From: Diplonema papillatum
Taxonomy: Eukaryota > Euglenozoa > Diplonemea > Diplonemida > Diplonemidae
Length of the DNA: 64,000 bases
Assembly (NCBI GenBank): GCA_030068145.1
Contig: JAPJBO010000479.1
Span: 62,001 to 126,000, forward strand
Direction of reading: 5' to 3'
A program made the position numbers and the translations under genes. The notes under the pieces were generated by a model, which saw nothing but the letters and a program-made list of their open reading frames with translations, ran no database searches and was not told where the DNA came from. Positions within the stretch are counted from its first letter, which is position 1; the number at the start of each line of letters is the position of its first letter. Positions 43,583 to 53,736 of this stretch are shown here, piece by piece.

Positions 43583-46305
43583 AGCTGGGGATCGTCTGTG
43601 GTGCGGTGGCCGGCGGAGCTGAGCCGCTTGCGGGGCGCCAAGGAAAGGGTCAGGTGCGACACGCACGGTGGGAGGGGCTCACGCTGCCAGTCCTTCGCGA
43701 CCGTCTTCAGGTCGCTGGCCACTTTGGGCAGCGACACGGCGGTCCTGCCTGTCGGCACCGGCTTCGCCTCATTGCCCTTCCCGAGCGCCACGGCCTGCTG
43801 GTACACGTCGTCGTGCACCTCCGACGACACCTTCACGTTCTTCAACAGAACGTGCAGGTGCTCGGGGTTGTGCGCAGACCACAACGCCGGGTCCCCGACG
43901 GTGCCCCCCCGCAGCAGGATCAGGTCGCACGCCTGCCGCAGGCGCAGGAGGCTCAGGCGGCAGCCCGACTCGCCCTTCTCCAGCTTCGTCGGCGGCTTCC
44001 CGTATATCTTCGCGTCCTTCATCCACCGCTCGTACCGGCCGCACATCTCCTTGAAGTGCAGCACGCACGCGTCGGTGCAGTGCTTCGGCTCCCGCAGAAG
44101 CGCGTTGAACAAGACGGCGTCCACGTGCGAGAAGAGCTGCGAGCAGACGCAAAGGACCAGCGAGTGCTCCACCTGCGCGGACGCGAGCGCTTTGTGGACG
44201 TCCTGCACGATCCGCAGGACTTGGTCGTCGCTGTTCGGACGGCAGTCGAGGAGGGACGGGATGATGCAGTCGATCTGGACGAGTGGCCCTTCGACGAGCA
44301 GGGTGACCGCCTTGTGCACAAAGCTGACGCAATGCGCGACGTACGAAGCGAAAACACCTTCATGCAGAGGCGCCGGGGGCTTCCCGTTAGCCGGGGAAGC
44401 TCCGGAGTGGCTGCTGCGGAGGACCCGGCAATGCTCGTCGGGGGAGAGCATCAGCTCGGGTGGCTTGCTTCTGGTGCCGAAGGGTCGGATGGGTTCCGCT
44501 TGCAGGGTGCTGAACACGTGCGGGGGGAAGTCACCGCGGGAAAACGTGTCGATCGCGGTGTTGAGGGGCTGCGCCATGGCGGCACCTTCGGGCAGCGCTA
44601 CGAGCTCGGTCAGCAGCGCCCATAGGATTCCGGCCCACTTGGCCGCCTGGTGCACGTCGCACTTGCGGATGGAGAGCAGCTGGCAGTCGAAGACCGCGAC
44701 CGAGTTGATCAAGAACGTGTTCGGCTTCCCCGCGGGGTTCTCGTCTTCGCGGAACGCCCCCCAGTGAACCAGCGCTTTGAGCAGCGTCGACGCTTGCGAG
44801 AGGTCGGGGCCCACGTGCCAAGCCACGCCGTGCAGCAGCAGCAGCAGCTCGTCTTTAAAGAGCGCCTGGCGCTCGGAGGCGGCGTCGTTGAGGGTCGACA
44901 GCGAGTCGACCGCGGTTCTGGACTCGCGCTCGGTCGCTTCGAGGGCCTGCAGCATCGCGTTCTTCTTCTCGAGGTCGTCCCGTAGCTTCGCCATCATCTT
45001 CGCAGTCGTCGACATCGTCTTCTGCGCCTTCTGCAGGTCATCCTTCAACAGACGGTTCTCCTCCGCAACCTTCAGATGCTCCTTCATCGGCACACCTGGA
45101 CCCGCGGCTGCCGCAGCCGTGTTGCTCACTGTGGGTAGGAGTTGGGGCATGCCGTAGTTGTTTACGTGACACAGAACAGCGTGTCTCATGCGTGTTTCAT
45201 GCTGGTATCGAGTCTTCTTCGATGGAAAGATGATTGCAGTGCAGGGACCATCTCTGAGTAGTTTCCGGTCGCCTCACTACATCTGTACTTTATTGGAGCG
45301 CTGACTTTTAGTCTCCTGGCTTTTAAACGTGTCTCCTGTCGTTTCAGAGTGTCTCCCGCCCCTAAAGCGTGTCTCCCGAGGCAGGAGACACTCTCAGATG
45401 GTGGGAGACATTCTGAGATGGTCGGAGACATTCTCAGACGGTAGGAGATTCGTTCACACTACAACCCTAAGTGAAGAAAAGCCACAGATTCTTTGCATTC
45501 TAACCCAAAACTATCACAGCCTACCAGTCTATCAGCAGTCAATCAGCAGTCTATCAGCAGTTATCAGCAGTTATCAGCAGTCCGGTGGACCGACTCACGC
45601 AGATGCTATTTTTCAGAGTCAAGGGAACATACGAGTGACGTTCAAAGATCGCGGCGGCGGCAGGGCGTCTAACTCATCGTCGTCGTCGGCATCGTCCAAG
45701 CTGAGCTCGGTGACGACGTCCGCCCCGTCGTTGGACAGGCCGCCCGCGTCGGTCTGCGGCATGTCCGTCATCAGGTCGCTGTCGTTGCCCGCCCGAGGCG
45801 TCGCGCTGACGGTCAAGTGCAGCACGATGCCCGGCTCCTTGCCACACGGCACCGTGTGCTGCGACACCGGCACTGCGCTGCCCAGCACCCCCGCACCGAC
45901 GGCAGCGGCCAGGTTGAATGAGCCTTCCCACGTCTTCTTGTCGTGCTTGCCGCCGTCCCGCGGTCGGAATTCGGCGAGCATGAAGTTCATGACCTTCTTG
46001 TGCAGCTTGCCCGCGTCCTTTCGCTGGATCGTCGACGCAAACGCTGCTTCGTAGTTGAAGGTGATGCAGCCGTCGCTGTCGGCGGACAAATGTCCCGTCT
46101 TGCCCGACAGCTTCTCGCCCCGCTTCCACCGCACCTGATACTTGTACCCGGGCGGCGGGTATCCCGTCGCGGGGTTGGGCTGCACGGTTCCCGAAGTCAC
46201 CATGACTTTGAAGTCATACTGCACGTCGCCCGACCGCCTGCTGGTTGTCTTTCTAGCCCCGGTCCTCCTCCCCGGCGGCGGGATGGGCGAAGCTCGGTCG
46301 GTCAT
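43573..46305 (-). CDS. NT-C2 / coiled-coil / DIL domain protein (two exons)
   Basis: Exon 1 (45633-46305) and exon 2 (43573-45128) join across C/GTATGT and CCCACAG/TG in matching phase to give about 742 residues. The N-terminal part (residues 29-175) fits the EEIG1/EHBP1-type NT-C2 domain: YDFKVMVTSGTV, then YKYQVRWKRGEKLSGKT and a KLHKKVMNFML strand. An acidic stretch (DDADDDDEL, about 205-215) and a coiled coil (about 239-314) follow. The C-terminal part (about 545-670) resembles a DIL/dilute domain, with VLFNALLREPKHCT, GRYERWM and RLRQACDLILL. NT-C2 domains bind membranes and DIL domains bind cargo or cytoskeletal partners; a membrane-cytoskeleton adaptor is inferred. The last codons lie at the edge of the 11-bp array, so the tail may be recently altered. 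Exon 1 start is the first Met. Confidence 0.7.
45129..45632 (-). other. intron of the NT-C2/DIL gene
   Basis: About 500 bp with donor GTATGT at 45632 and acceptor CCCACAG at 45129. It contains an F3 fragment (45238-45290), several GTCTCC(T/C)G(C/T)C-type repeats between 45320 and 45445 that form internal hairpins, and a CTATCAGCAG run at 45520-45590. Confidence 0.6.
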
Positions 46306-46730
46306 CTTTGCACCGCCCTTACCTTCCTATCCGTGAATACATTTAATGGCTCAAAGCAAACGAGAGCAGAAGTCTTGCACTGCGAGGCGGCAAAAAGCCT
46401 TCACAGCGGCAGCGATGAAGCCCAGCCTCAAGTGGTCTGGTAAAGCGGCTGTAGTACAACCCAACCACAAACGCGTGTCTATATGCACGCCCGAAAAAGA
46501 CGTGGCGCTCACTTTTTTTAACCCCAGCTTTAGTAGTTAGCTCTCCGGCTTCTGGGGCCAGACCCCCCCCCGTGCAAATTTCAGAACAACCCCTCGAGAC
46601 CCCAGCGAGAACTCTTTGGAAAAGAAGAAGTATTGATGTGGCGAAGGCAAAGATGGTGCCAGCGCTCCTTTCGGCGCTGCAAGCTGTTTGATCGCCTGCT
46701 GTGGAGCTGACCGTTTGCTGCCAGCTGCTT
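46306..46730. other. 5' flank of NT-C2/DIL gene with F2-like block
   Basis: From 46306 to about 46410 the sequence is shared with the duplicate at 46920-47015, so it belongs to the duplicated unit (5' leader or promoter). At 46408-46510 lies an F2-related block with AACCCAACCACAAACGCGTG. Confidence 0.5.
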
Positions 46731-47015
46731 CTCGCCCCGCTTCCACCGCACCTGATACTTGTACCCGGGCGGCGGGCGTGGGGTTGGCTGCACGGTCCCC
46801 CAAGTCACCATGACTTTGAAGTCGTACTGCACGTCGCCCGACCGCCTGCTGGTTTCTTTCTAGCCCCGGTCCTCCTCCCCGGCGGGGGGATGGGCGAAGC
46901 TCGGTCGGTCATCTTTGCACCGCCCTGCCCCAATGTTACCTCCCTACCCGTGAATATACTTTGTGGCTCAAAGCAAGAAGTCTTGCACTGCGAGGCGGCA
47001 AAACGCCTACCACAG
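46731..47015 (-). pseudogene. decayed 5' copy of the NT-C2 exon
   Basis: Matches 46137-46410: counterparts of MTDRASPIPPPGRRTGAR, of the YDFKVMVT strand and of YKYQVRWKRGEK are visible, but a base-count change between the first two puts them in different frames, and sequence after RWKRGEK is unrelated. The copy includes the upstream leader. A further piece lies at 49608-49735. Confidence 0.75.
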
Positions 47016-47129
47016 CGGTAACTCCATGTGAAGCACGGACATGTAAACTGTGGCAGTGACATGATACTTTTTCAGTACGGTGTTGGTTCGCTCTTTGCTC
47101 AGGCTTACATTTTTGGAACACATTGCAAT

Positions 47130-47230
47130 GTTCGAAAAAAAAAAGCGGGTGTCACTCCCATTTTCTTTTTATCCACACGCGTTTTGGTTGTACTACAACC
47201 GCTTTTCGGGACCACCTGAGGCTGGGCTTG
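47130..47230. repeat. F2-related block
   Basis: GCGGGTGTCACTCCC, TATCCACACGCGTTTTGGTT and CCGCTTTTCGGGACCACC resemble the F2 interior; it ends in GAGGCTGGGCTTGG. Confidence 0.6.
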
Positions 47231-47299
47231 GTGGTCCCTGACTCAAAACATACCCGACCTGAAGAGAGGGCCCAAATTGGCCTGCTCAAAAAAAAAAAA

Positions 47300-47410
47300 T
47301 CTGAGAGAGAGAGAGAGAGACAGGAGAGAGAAAGACGAGTTGGAGTGCAGGGACCATCTCTCCGAGGAGTTTCCGGTCGTCTCACTACATCTGTACTTTA
47401 TTGGAGCAAG
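47300..47410 (+). repeat. dispersed repeat family F3 with GA run
   Basis: GAGAGAGAGAGAGAGA, then GACGAGTTGGAGTGCAGGG, ACCATCTCTCCGAGGAG, TTCCGGTCG and CATCTGTACTTTATTGGAGC. The last block also follows the F3 copy at 45238-45300. Confidence 0.8.
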
Positions 47411-47799
47411 CTGGGGCTCGTTTTCAATCAGCCGCGAGAGCCAAGGGAAGGGGGCCGCAACCCTAGATATGAGCCGTATCATCCCAGGACGTCGGGAAAA
47501 GGAAGTGGGGCCGGAAGAAAGGCCGGGGCAAAGTGACTACAAGCAGCCCCCTCGGGCGTTCCCGTTCTACGCAACAAAAAAGCCGAAAGGCCTCCGAAGG
47601 AAATGTTCCCTCTGGAGAGAAAGAAGCGCTGTCGGGGAGTTACTGGAGCACCCTCCAACGGACGCACGAGAGGTTCCAGGAGGCGATCGTTCTTTGGACC
47701 TCGTACCTACGAAAAGCAGGTTTGTAACGCCGTCGGCATTGCAGTATCTGAACAACGTTCATGGCCCCTCTCGGCGTTTCGAGAACGTAAATGCCCGCC

Positions 47800-48120
47800 T
47801 ATAAATGATAGGGGACTTCCGATGGTCGTTGAAGCGCGAGGGGGCTCTGAAGTCGGCGAAACAGGCACTGCCGGCATCAAAGCTACAAGCATGGGAGATG
47901 ACCCCTGCGGCGGAAGACGCGTGGGTGAGCATCGTGTTGGCGTTGATGCGGTGCAGGGCGGAAAGACGAAGAACGTGCGTATTCTGGAGGGGGGAGAGAC
48001 CGGTACTGTGGGTGGTCACGAAGTCCGACCCTTATGGGCTAGGCGACAGGAGTGCATCTGGGTTCGGCGATCAGGTCGAGGCGCAAAGCCGTGTTAGCGC
48101 GGAGAAAGGAACAGGGTGAA
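47800..48120 (+). mobile_element. possible fossil retroelement RNase H fragment
   Basis: A short plus-strand stretch resembles the start of a retroelement RNase H region (a PVLWVVT...PYGLG block following a helical segment). It is an old broken fragment with no reverse transcriptase or terminal repeats nearby. Weak; chance resemblance is possible. Confidence 0.2.
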
Positions 48121-48382
48121 GAAACCCAACATCACGTATCGGAAAGTCGCTCAAGCGATAAAGCTGAAGCATCCGGGCCATCCCCACTCTTTCAGAAGGC
48201 GGGCGGTATACGAGCTGACGGATCAAGGCCGGACTCGGAGACGACGAAGCCGTAGCAGACGAAATGGACCCGGGGCTGGAGGCGCGTGCAAATGTGGAAG
48301 AAGACATTGAGTAGCCCGCCACGAACGAGCGGTTCGACGGGAGACATGCTGGCCCCAATCACGCCATCCCGTATCCGCATGT

Positions 48383-48486
48383 TTGTGCGCACTTCCTTCA
48401 AACCTGTTATGCTCATCTAACGGGAGTGAGGATAGTACGCTGCCATCGATCGGTTTTTGTTCTTGACAAATTGCATTTGTTAAGAC
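48383..48486 (+). repeat. dispersed repeat with terminal palindrome
   Basis: Second copy of the family at 14834-14930: AACGGGAGTGAGGATAGTAC, GTTCTTGACAAATTGCATTT and GTTAAGACA. A pure A run of about 24 lies further on, near 48563-48586. Confidence 0.65.
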
Positions 48487-48949
48487 AAAAAAAATGGGGA
48501 GACCCTGCCTGAAGGAACCAACCACCCCCGGGTGGGCTAGTCTGACACAAAGTTGTCAACAGGAAAAAAAAAAAAAAAAAAAAAAAACTGGACGCGAACG
48601 GTGGGTTGGCGGGCGTGATGGGAATTCATCACCTTGGATCCAAAGTTCTTCCGCGGCGCTTTTGAAGAAAAGAGCCGTGGGCATATCCGGCGGTCTCGCC
48701 ATCATGGCGTTCAGTCGCCTTCCGTGGCAAACAAAAGGTAGTCCCCCGGAGCGCTTCGGAACTGTGTTAGCCGGCATGACCACGCGAGCCTTTCTCCTTC
48801 CAGGTAGGCTTCGATGACCCCATACTTCAAAAGGTCTTGAACGTGGCGGTCCTTATGTCGCGATACCGGGTTATCCCGTGCTCCGAGCCCTCGGCTACCG
48901 CTTATCACGAGTGTAGTCCAGAGAGTAGCGAACGAGAACTGGGCTGTGC

Positions 48950-49060
48950 CCGCCACAAAATCCAGATTTACCGGTGTTTCGTGTGGGCTACAGCACATTT
49001 ACCTCCTTTGATCTTTCGCAACTGGCAGTCTCCTCAAGCTTCCAACAAAGCAGGTGCCTA
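48950..49060 (+). repeat. dispersed repeat family F4, 3' half
   Basis: GCCCGCCACAAAATCCAG, GTTTCGTGTGGGCTACAGC, ATTTACCTCC and GCAACTGGCAGTCTCCTC match the 3' part of the copies at 25620 and 39195. Its last words (CAAAGCAGGTGC) form the first unit of the following array. Confidence 0.8.
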
Positions 49061-49125
49061 TTATATTACCTACTAAGCAGGTGCCTATTATATTACCTAC
49101 AAAGCAGGTGCCTATTATATTACAG
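49046..49125. repeat. 28-bp tandem array, three units
   Basis: AAGCAGGTGCCTATTATATT plus ACCTACTA/ACCTACAA repeats three times. It appears to have grown from the end of the F4 copy, which supplies the AAGCAGGTGC word. Confidence 0.9.
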
Positions 49126-49164
49126 GGCCCAAAAAAGAGAGGATCTCGCGCGTACTTGAACGGT

Positions 49165-49606
49165 TTCATGTATAATGTGGTCCTGCACTGTGTATAGTGT
49201 GGTCCTGCACCATGTTCAATGTGGTCCTGCACTATGTGATATGTGGTCCTGCACTATGTGCACTGTGGTCCTGCACTGTGTACAATGTGATCCTGCACTA
49301 AGTAGAATGTGGTCCTGCACTATGTACAATGTGGTCCTGCACTACGTACAATGTGGTCCTGCACTATGTACAATGTGGTCCTGCACTATGTACAATGTGG
49401 TCCTGCACTATGTACAATGTGGTCCTGCACTACGTACAATGTGGTCCTGCACTATGTACAATGTGGTCCTGCACTATGTACAATGTGGTCCTGCACTATG
49501 TACAATGTGGTCCTGCACTATGTACAATGTGGTCCTGCACTACGTACAATGTGGTCCTGCACTATGTACAATGTGGTCCTGCACTATGTACAATGTGGTC
49601 CTGCAG
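49165..49606. repeat. 22-bp tandem array, about 20 units
   Basis: The unit ATGTACAATGTGGTCCTGCA plus CT repeats head to tail. The first five or six units (49165-49320) are diverged; the later ones differ only at TATG/TACG. Since 22 is not a multiple of 3 and no frame meets a stop, all three plus-strand frames encode the same 22-residue repeat (MWSCTMYNVVLHYVQCGPAL plus CT). I regard this as a property of the satellite, not a gene. The array ends directly at an NT-C2 gene fragment. Confidence 0.95.
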
Positions 49607-49607
49607 T

Positions 49608-49735
49608 CCCCCAAGTCACTATGACTTTGAAGTCATACTGCACGTCGCCCGACCGCCTGCTGTTGTCTTTCTAGCCCGGGGATGGGCGAAGCTCGGTCGG
49701 TCATCTTTGCACCGCCCTGCCCCCAATGTTTCCGA
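49608..49735 (-). pseudogene. short NT-C2 exon fragment
   Basis: A third, shorter copy of the 5' part of the NT-C2 exon: the reverse complement contains counterparts of YDFKVMVT and of the MTDRASPIP start, with deletions between. It abuts the 22-bp array. Confidence 0.75.
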
Positions 49736-51040
49736 AGCTAGCTGCCAAAGGGGGCACCTTGTCCAGGTGGGTAGCATCACCTCCCCGATGCGAGCTGATT
49801 GCCGGTTGGATGCACCTTTGTACCACCGACACCCTCTGGATGCTTCCAGGGTACGCGCAATCGGGGGTTTGAAACATGATGATCAATATCAAAAGCCCGC
49901 ACCCACGCGGCGTTGACTGTGGCTGGTATTTGTAAGGGCTGCCTTGATGATACTTCGATCAAACTCACACCAAGCTGAAACTACCACTACTACTGCTTGA
50001 ACAAGCTAGTGGTTTGCTTGCAAACTCGGGGATTTTAGCGTTTATTGTGGTTTAGGGGTTCGGTGTTTAAGGGTCTCCGGTTGGCCATTGAGATTGGACT
50101 TTCTTCGTTGTTTTTTTTTTGTTGCTGCAAGAAAAGCCGGCAAGCGGGGTCTTCGACTCTCGAGATGGATCCCATACTAAGATGGAGCCCACACAGGAGG
50201 GCGGGGAGGAAGAAGTCTAAGTTTAGCGTTTCGGCGGAAACACTGCCGCGTCCGTCTTCGATGCGAGCATTCAGTCTTCTTCTTCGCAAACCCAAACGTG
50301 GGTGAAAGAGAGAGTTGGAACAGGGCATCTATTTGGTATCGGAAAGTAGGCAAACCTTGCGCGCTAGCTTCGTTTAACCGTGAATCTAATAGACAGGGCC
50401 TATCCCAAATTCTCGCTTCCATTTCATCAACCCTGTGACAGTTGTGATCTTAACCGTTTCTGCCAACGCGACCTTTTCCGAAAGAGAGAGACAGACAGAG
50501 AAGCACGACTCCGCAAGCAAGGAACGAACCCATGAGGGACGGGCCCTCTTCTCTTTTTCGTTTGGGAGGGGGTTGGGGTTAGGGACGGAGGGAACATGTC
50601 GCGAGAGAGAGAGAGAGAGAGAGAGAAAAGAAGAGAGAGAGACCCGGGAGACGAAGAATGTCACAGCAGAACCGCAGTCGGCGTATAGGCGCAGATGCAC
50701 GGGTGGGCCCCGGGGGTCTTTTTGTTTCTGCTGTGAACACGCCGCCCGAACGTGTAATCGGAATTTGGACTCGCCAATTATGTAGGCCCAACGGCAGAAG
50801 TGTGGCCACAGTGGGCCACCTTCCACGGGCATTGTACATGGCAACGTACGGTTCAATTTTTGTTTTGAACGTTTTGACGAAACGTTTGCGTTTGAAAAAT
50901 GCTGTCAGTCGGGATCAAACGTGCAAAACGCATGTCTGATCGGAATCAAACGTGAATGAAGCGCTGGCTGGTGGGGAGCCGAGCGTGGAGTGCTTGTGAA
51001 CACTCGAGCCACGAAGGTGACACAAGATAGTTATGGGAGG
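49736..51040. other. spacer, no gene recognised
   Basis: Contains GA runs near 50480-50500 and 50600-50640 and a stretch at 50025-50085 (AAACTCGGGGATTTTAGCG, TTTAAGGGTCTCCGG) loosely like the Penelope-like 3' tail. No coding domain seen. Confidence 0.45.
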
Positions 51041-51360
51041 GGGAATTGCAAGAACGTGCTTTAAGCTGAAGTTGAAAAGGCGGAAATGTACATGCGACAC
51101 CCGCTTGTCAACTCCAGCGTTATAGCTCCAGCTTCGAAGGCTGCACTCCACCGTGGACGTGCTCATCCTTTCGAGAAAAGACCCACGAACACATGTGGCA
51201 GACCATCCTCAGCACTGGACCGACCTGCAGAACGTGCCTGCACGGTGGAGTCCAGCCTCAGGAGAGGATGTGCCTGAGTCACACTCGAAAAGGCGGGTGT
51301 GACACCCGCTTTAACTCCACCAGCTGCGGCTCCAGCTTCTGATGCTGAACTCCGCGGTGA
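51041..51360. repeat. F1 pieces interrupted by two F2 elements
   Basis: GGAATTGCAAGAACGTGCT (F1 start) is followed by an F2 element at about 51059-51155 ending GCACTCCACCGTG, then an F1 interior block (CACGAACACATG, AGACCATCCTCAGCACTGG), then a complete short F2 at 51241-51360 (CACGGTGGAGTCCAGCCTCA to GAACTCCGCGGTG), then F1 resumes at GGAATGG. Confidence 0.75.
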
Positions 51361-53170
51361 GGAATGGAATGGGGTTTTTCGAGCTCAGCACACCACATTG
51401 GTCTTATCTGCGCCGTGGTTCAGTCCTTTAAGCCGCGAACACATGAAGCGGACCATAGAGACAGCGGCAGACAACGCGATGCAGTTCCAGGGGATGAGAT
51501 GGACCGGGCTTTAGACGGTGCTTTGTTCTTCGCTTTCACCACCGGTGTTGTTTTCACTCAGGACTTTTGCCCTGTTGTGTTTGTGTGGCTTGACCTCACG
51601 TCCGTTCAACACGTGGTTCGGTAGCTACAGCACTTGATTATCAGCGAGGAACCTCTGAGTATCTGCAGACAGGACAGCGGTGCGTGTCTGGTCACAGCCA
51701 GGACCAACTGTGCATATAAAAGAGCTCGGGAGAGTCCGAGAAGGCCCGCTACGAGTACAGCTCCCAGGGAAGGGGGACGGGGATTTACGGGGATTTGAGA
51801 GTTTCCCGCGAAAAGTGCCGGCGGGGCGAATAAAGGGGGAAGGGGGAAAAGCGGATATCGGGGCCCGTGTGGATTACACGAAAAAAGTGCGGGGGGGGGG
51901 GGGGGGGGGGGGGGTCAGAAACAGGGGAAAGACTACACGGCAGAGTCGAGACTCAGAAGCGTTGGAGTTAAAGAAACGGGTGTCGGCTTTTCGGGTGTGG
52001 GTTTGCTCGCGTTTTGGTTGGAGCACACCCGTTTTTCGGGTGCGACTTGGGCACATCCTCTTTAACTCCAGCTTCTGAGGCTGAACCTCAGTGTTTAGGG
52101 TTCCGAGCATTTCTGCACAAAGTACCGGCGAGACGAAGAAAGGGGGGAAGAGTGGAAAACGCGGATATACGGGACGGTGTGAAGTACACGAAAAAGAACA
52201 GGCGTGTGTTTGTATGTACGTGCCGGGGGGAGGATTAGCCTGTTCGTGATTGATAGTGAGTGAATATGATCGTTAGGCCAATCTTCTCCCAAACACGCTG
52301 CCAGCGTTCTCTTTCGTGTTTACAAAGCATTGTTACTACGAAAAAAGCGCCGGGGAATAATGGTTTTGTGGGTGTTTGGGGTGGGGCGAGGAGGCGTTGC
52401 AGGAACGTGTACTTGCGATGACTCTGTACGACCTGAGTGCCAACAGACAGGACAGCAACGCCAGTCTGCTTTGTCAGACGTCTGTTCGCAGTTCGTCACA
52501 GCCAGGACCACCCATGCTACAAGACCTCAGGAGAGTCCGAGATGGTTCCCAATGAGTACAACTGTCGGGGTGGGGGTATTGAAAAGCCGCAGGGTTCCGA
52601 GAATTGCTGCAAAAAGTGCCGGCGGGGCAAAGAAAAGGGGGACAGTCGTGGAAAAAGCGGGTATCGGGGACCGTGTGTAGAGGACACGAAAAAGCGCCGG
52701 GGGGAAAAAAGTCTTAGTTAGTGTTTGGGAAGAGGAGGGGGGGCGAGGAGGCAATGCAGAAACGTGCTGGGGATGACTTTGTACTCAACACATCAGGCGG
52801 ACCATCATCAGCACAGGACCTGAGTGCCTAAAGACAGGACAGCAACGCAAGTCTGCTTTGTCAGACGGCTGTTCGCAGTCCGTCACAGCCAGAACCACCC
52901 ATGCTACGAGACCTCCGGAGAGTCCCGAGATGGTTCCCTATGAGTACAACTGTCGGGGTGGAAGTATTGAAAAGTCTGGGAAAGACCAGGGTTCCGAGAA
53001 TTGCTGCAAAAAGTGTCGGCGGGGCAAAGAAAAAGGGGGAAGAGTCGTGGAAAAAGCGGATATCGGGGACCGTGTGTAGAGAACACGAAAAAGCGCCGGG
53101 GGGGGAAGTCTTAGTTAGTGTTTGGGAGGAGGAGGGGGCGATGGGGGGCGAGGAGGCGATACAGGAACGT
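51361..53170 (+). repeat. composite tandem block of F1 plus F8
   Basis: F1 copies at 51365-51480, 51635-51725 (3' part), 52395-52520 and 52745-52935 alternate with an F8 block (GAGAGTCCGAGATGGTTCCC, GTACAACTGTCGGGGTGG, CAAAAAGTGCCGGCGGGGC, GATATCGGGGACCGTGTG, ACACGAAAAAGCGCCGGGG) at 51720-51900, 52105-52250, 52520-52740 and 52915-53160. The last two F1+F8 units are direct repeats of about 400 bp. A 24-base G run lies at 51891-51914. Confidence 0.8.
51936..52093. repeat. small inverted-repeat element F2, both ends
   Basis: CACGGCAGAGTCGAGACTCA to CTCCAGCTTCTGAGGCTGAA with CCTCAGTG at the end; the interior has ACGGGTGTCGGCTTTTCGGG, TTGCTCGCGTTTTGGTTGG and CACCCGTTTTTCGGGTGCG. It sits within an F8 block. 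Confidence 0.8.
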
Positions 53171-53174
53171 GCTT

Positions 53175-53736
53175 GGATGACGCTCAAGTGATCCACATAG
53201 TTAGTTGGCCGCATACTGGTGTCACAAAACCAGGCGTGCGTAGGAGTGCGTGGCCCACGGCGAGAAGTCGTTGGCGTGAGCCTCGATGGAGCGTGGATGA
53301 GTGCAGATCTTGGTTGCAGTAGCGAATATTCAACGGAGAACAGCAGGACGGTGGCCATGGAAGTCAGCATCCGTTTGAGTGCGTGACAACTCACTCGCCG
53401 AATGCAACGCTGCTACGTGCGCCCGCACTGTGCAGAGGATACAGCATTCCTAATGCCACGTGTGATGCAACGCTGCATGCTACATTGCTGCTGATGCAAT
53501 TGGATTGAAGGCCGAAGTGGGGAAGGTTTCCGTCGACCTTCACGGACGCCTGCAGCGTCTGACTGACTTTCGAACGGCAGCGCCTACTCAAACCGAGCAG
53601 AAGACTTTTGTAGCTGCAAACACATACAGGCGGATGGTCACCCTTTTTAACTCGTTTTGATGTGGTCTCTCTCTCTCTCTTTCAAGAATGTCAGCGCGGT
53701 AGCGATGACGACGAGAACACGTACAGGTGGGCGGGG
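53175..53736. pseudogene. decayed fragments of DIL- and Hus1-like genes
   Basis: 53175-53380 shares TAGTTGGCCGCAT(A)CTGG and ACAGCAGGACGGTGGCCATG with the DIL-gene fragments near 43020-43140. 53525-53640 shares a GCAGCGTCTGACTGACTTTC and CATACAGGCGG pattern with the Hus1-like gene and its copy (54300-54385). Both are heavily diverged. Confidence 0.45.

Noticed and set aside
43577-44767. Long plus-strand frames (396 and 339 residues) opposite the DIL exon
   Set aside because: Low-complexity composition and no motif; the minus strand carries the coiled coil and DIL domain with matching splice phases.
49175-49916. Proteins of 120-195 residues with a WSCTMYNVVLHYVQCG repeat
   Set aside because: They come entirely from the 22-bp satellite; the same peptide appears in all three frames, so openness is not evidence of coding.
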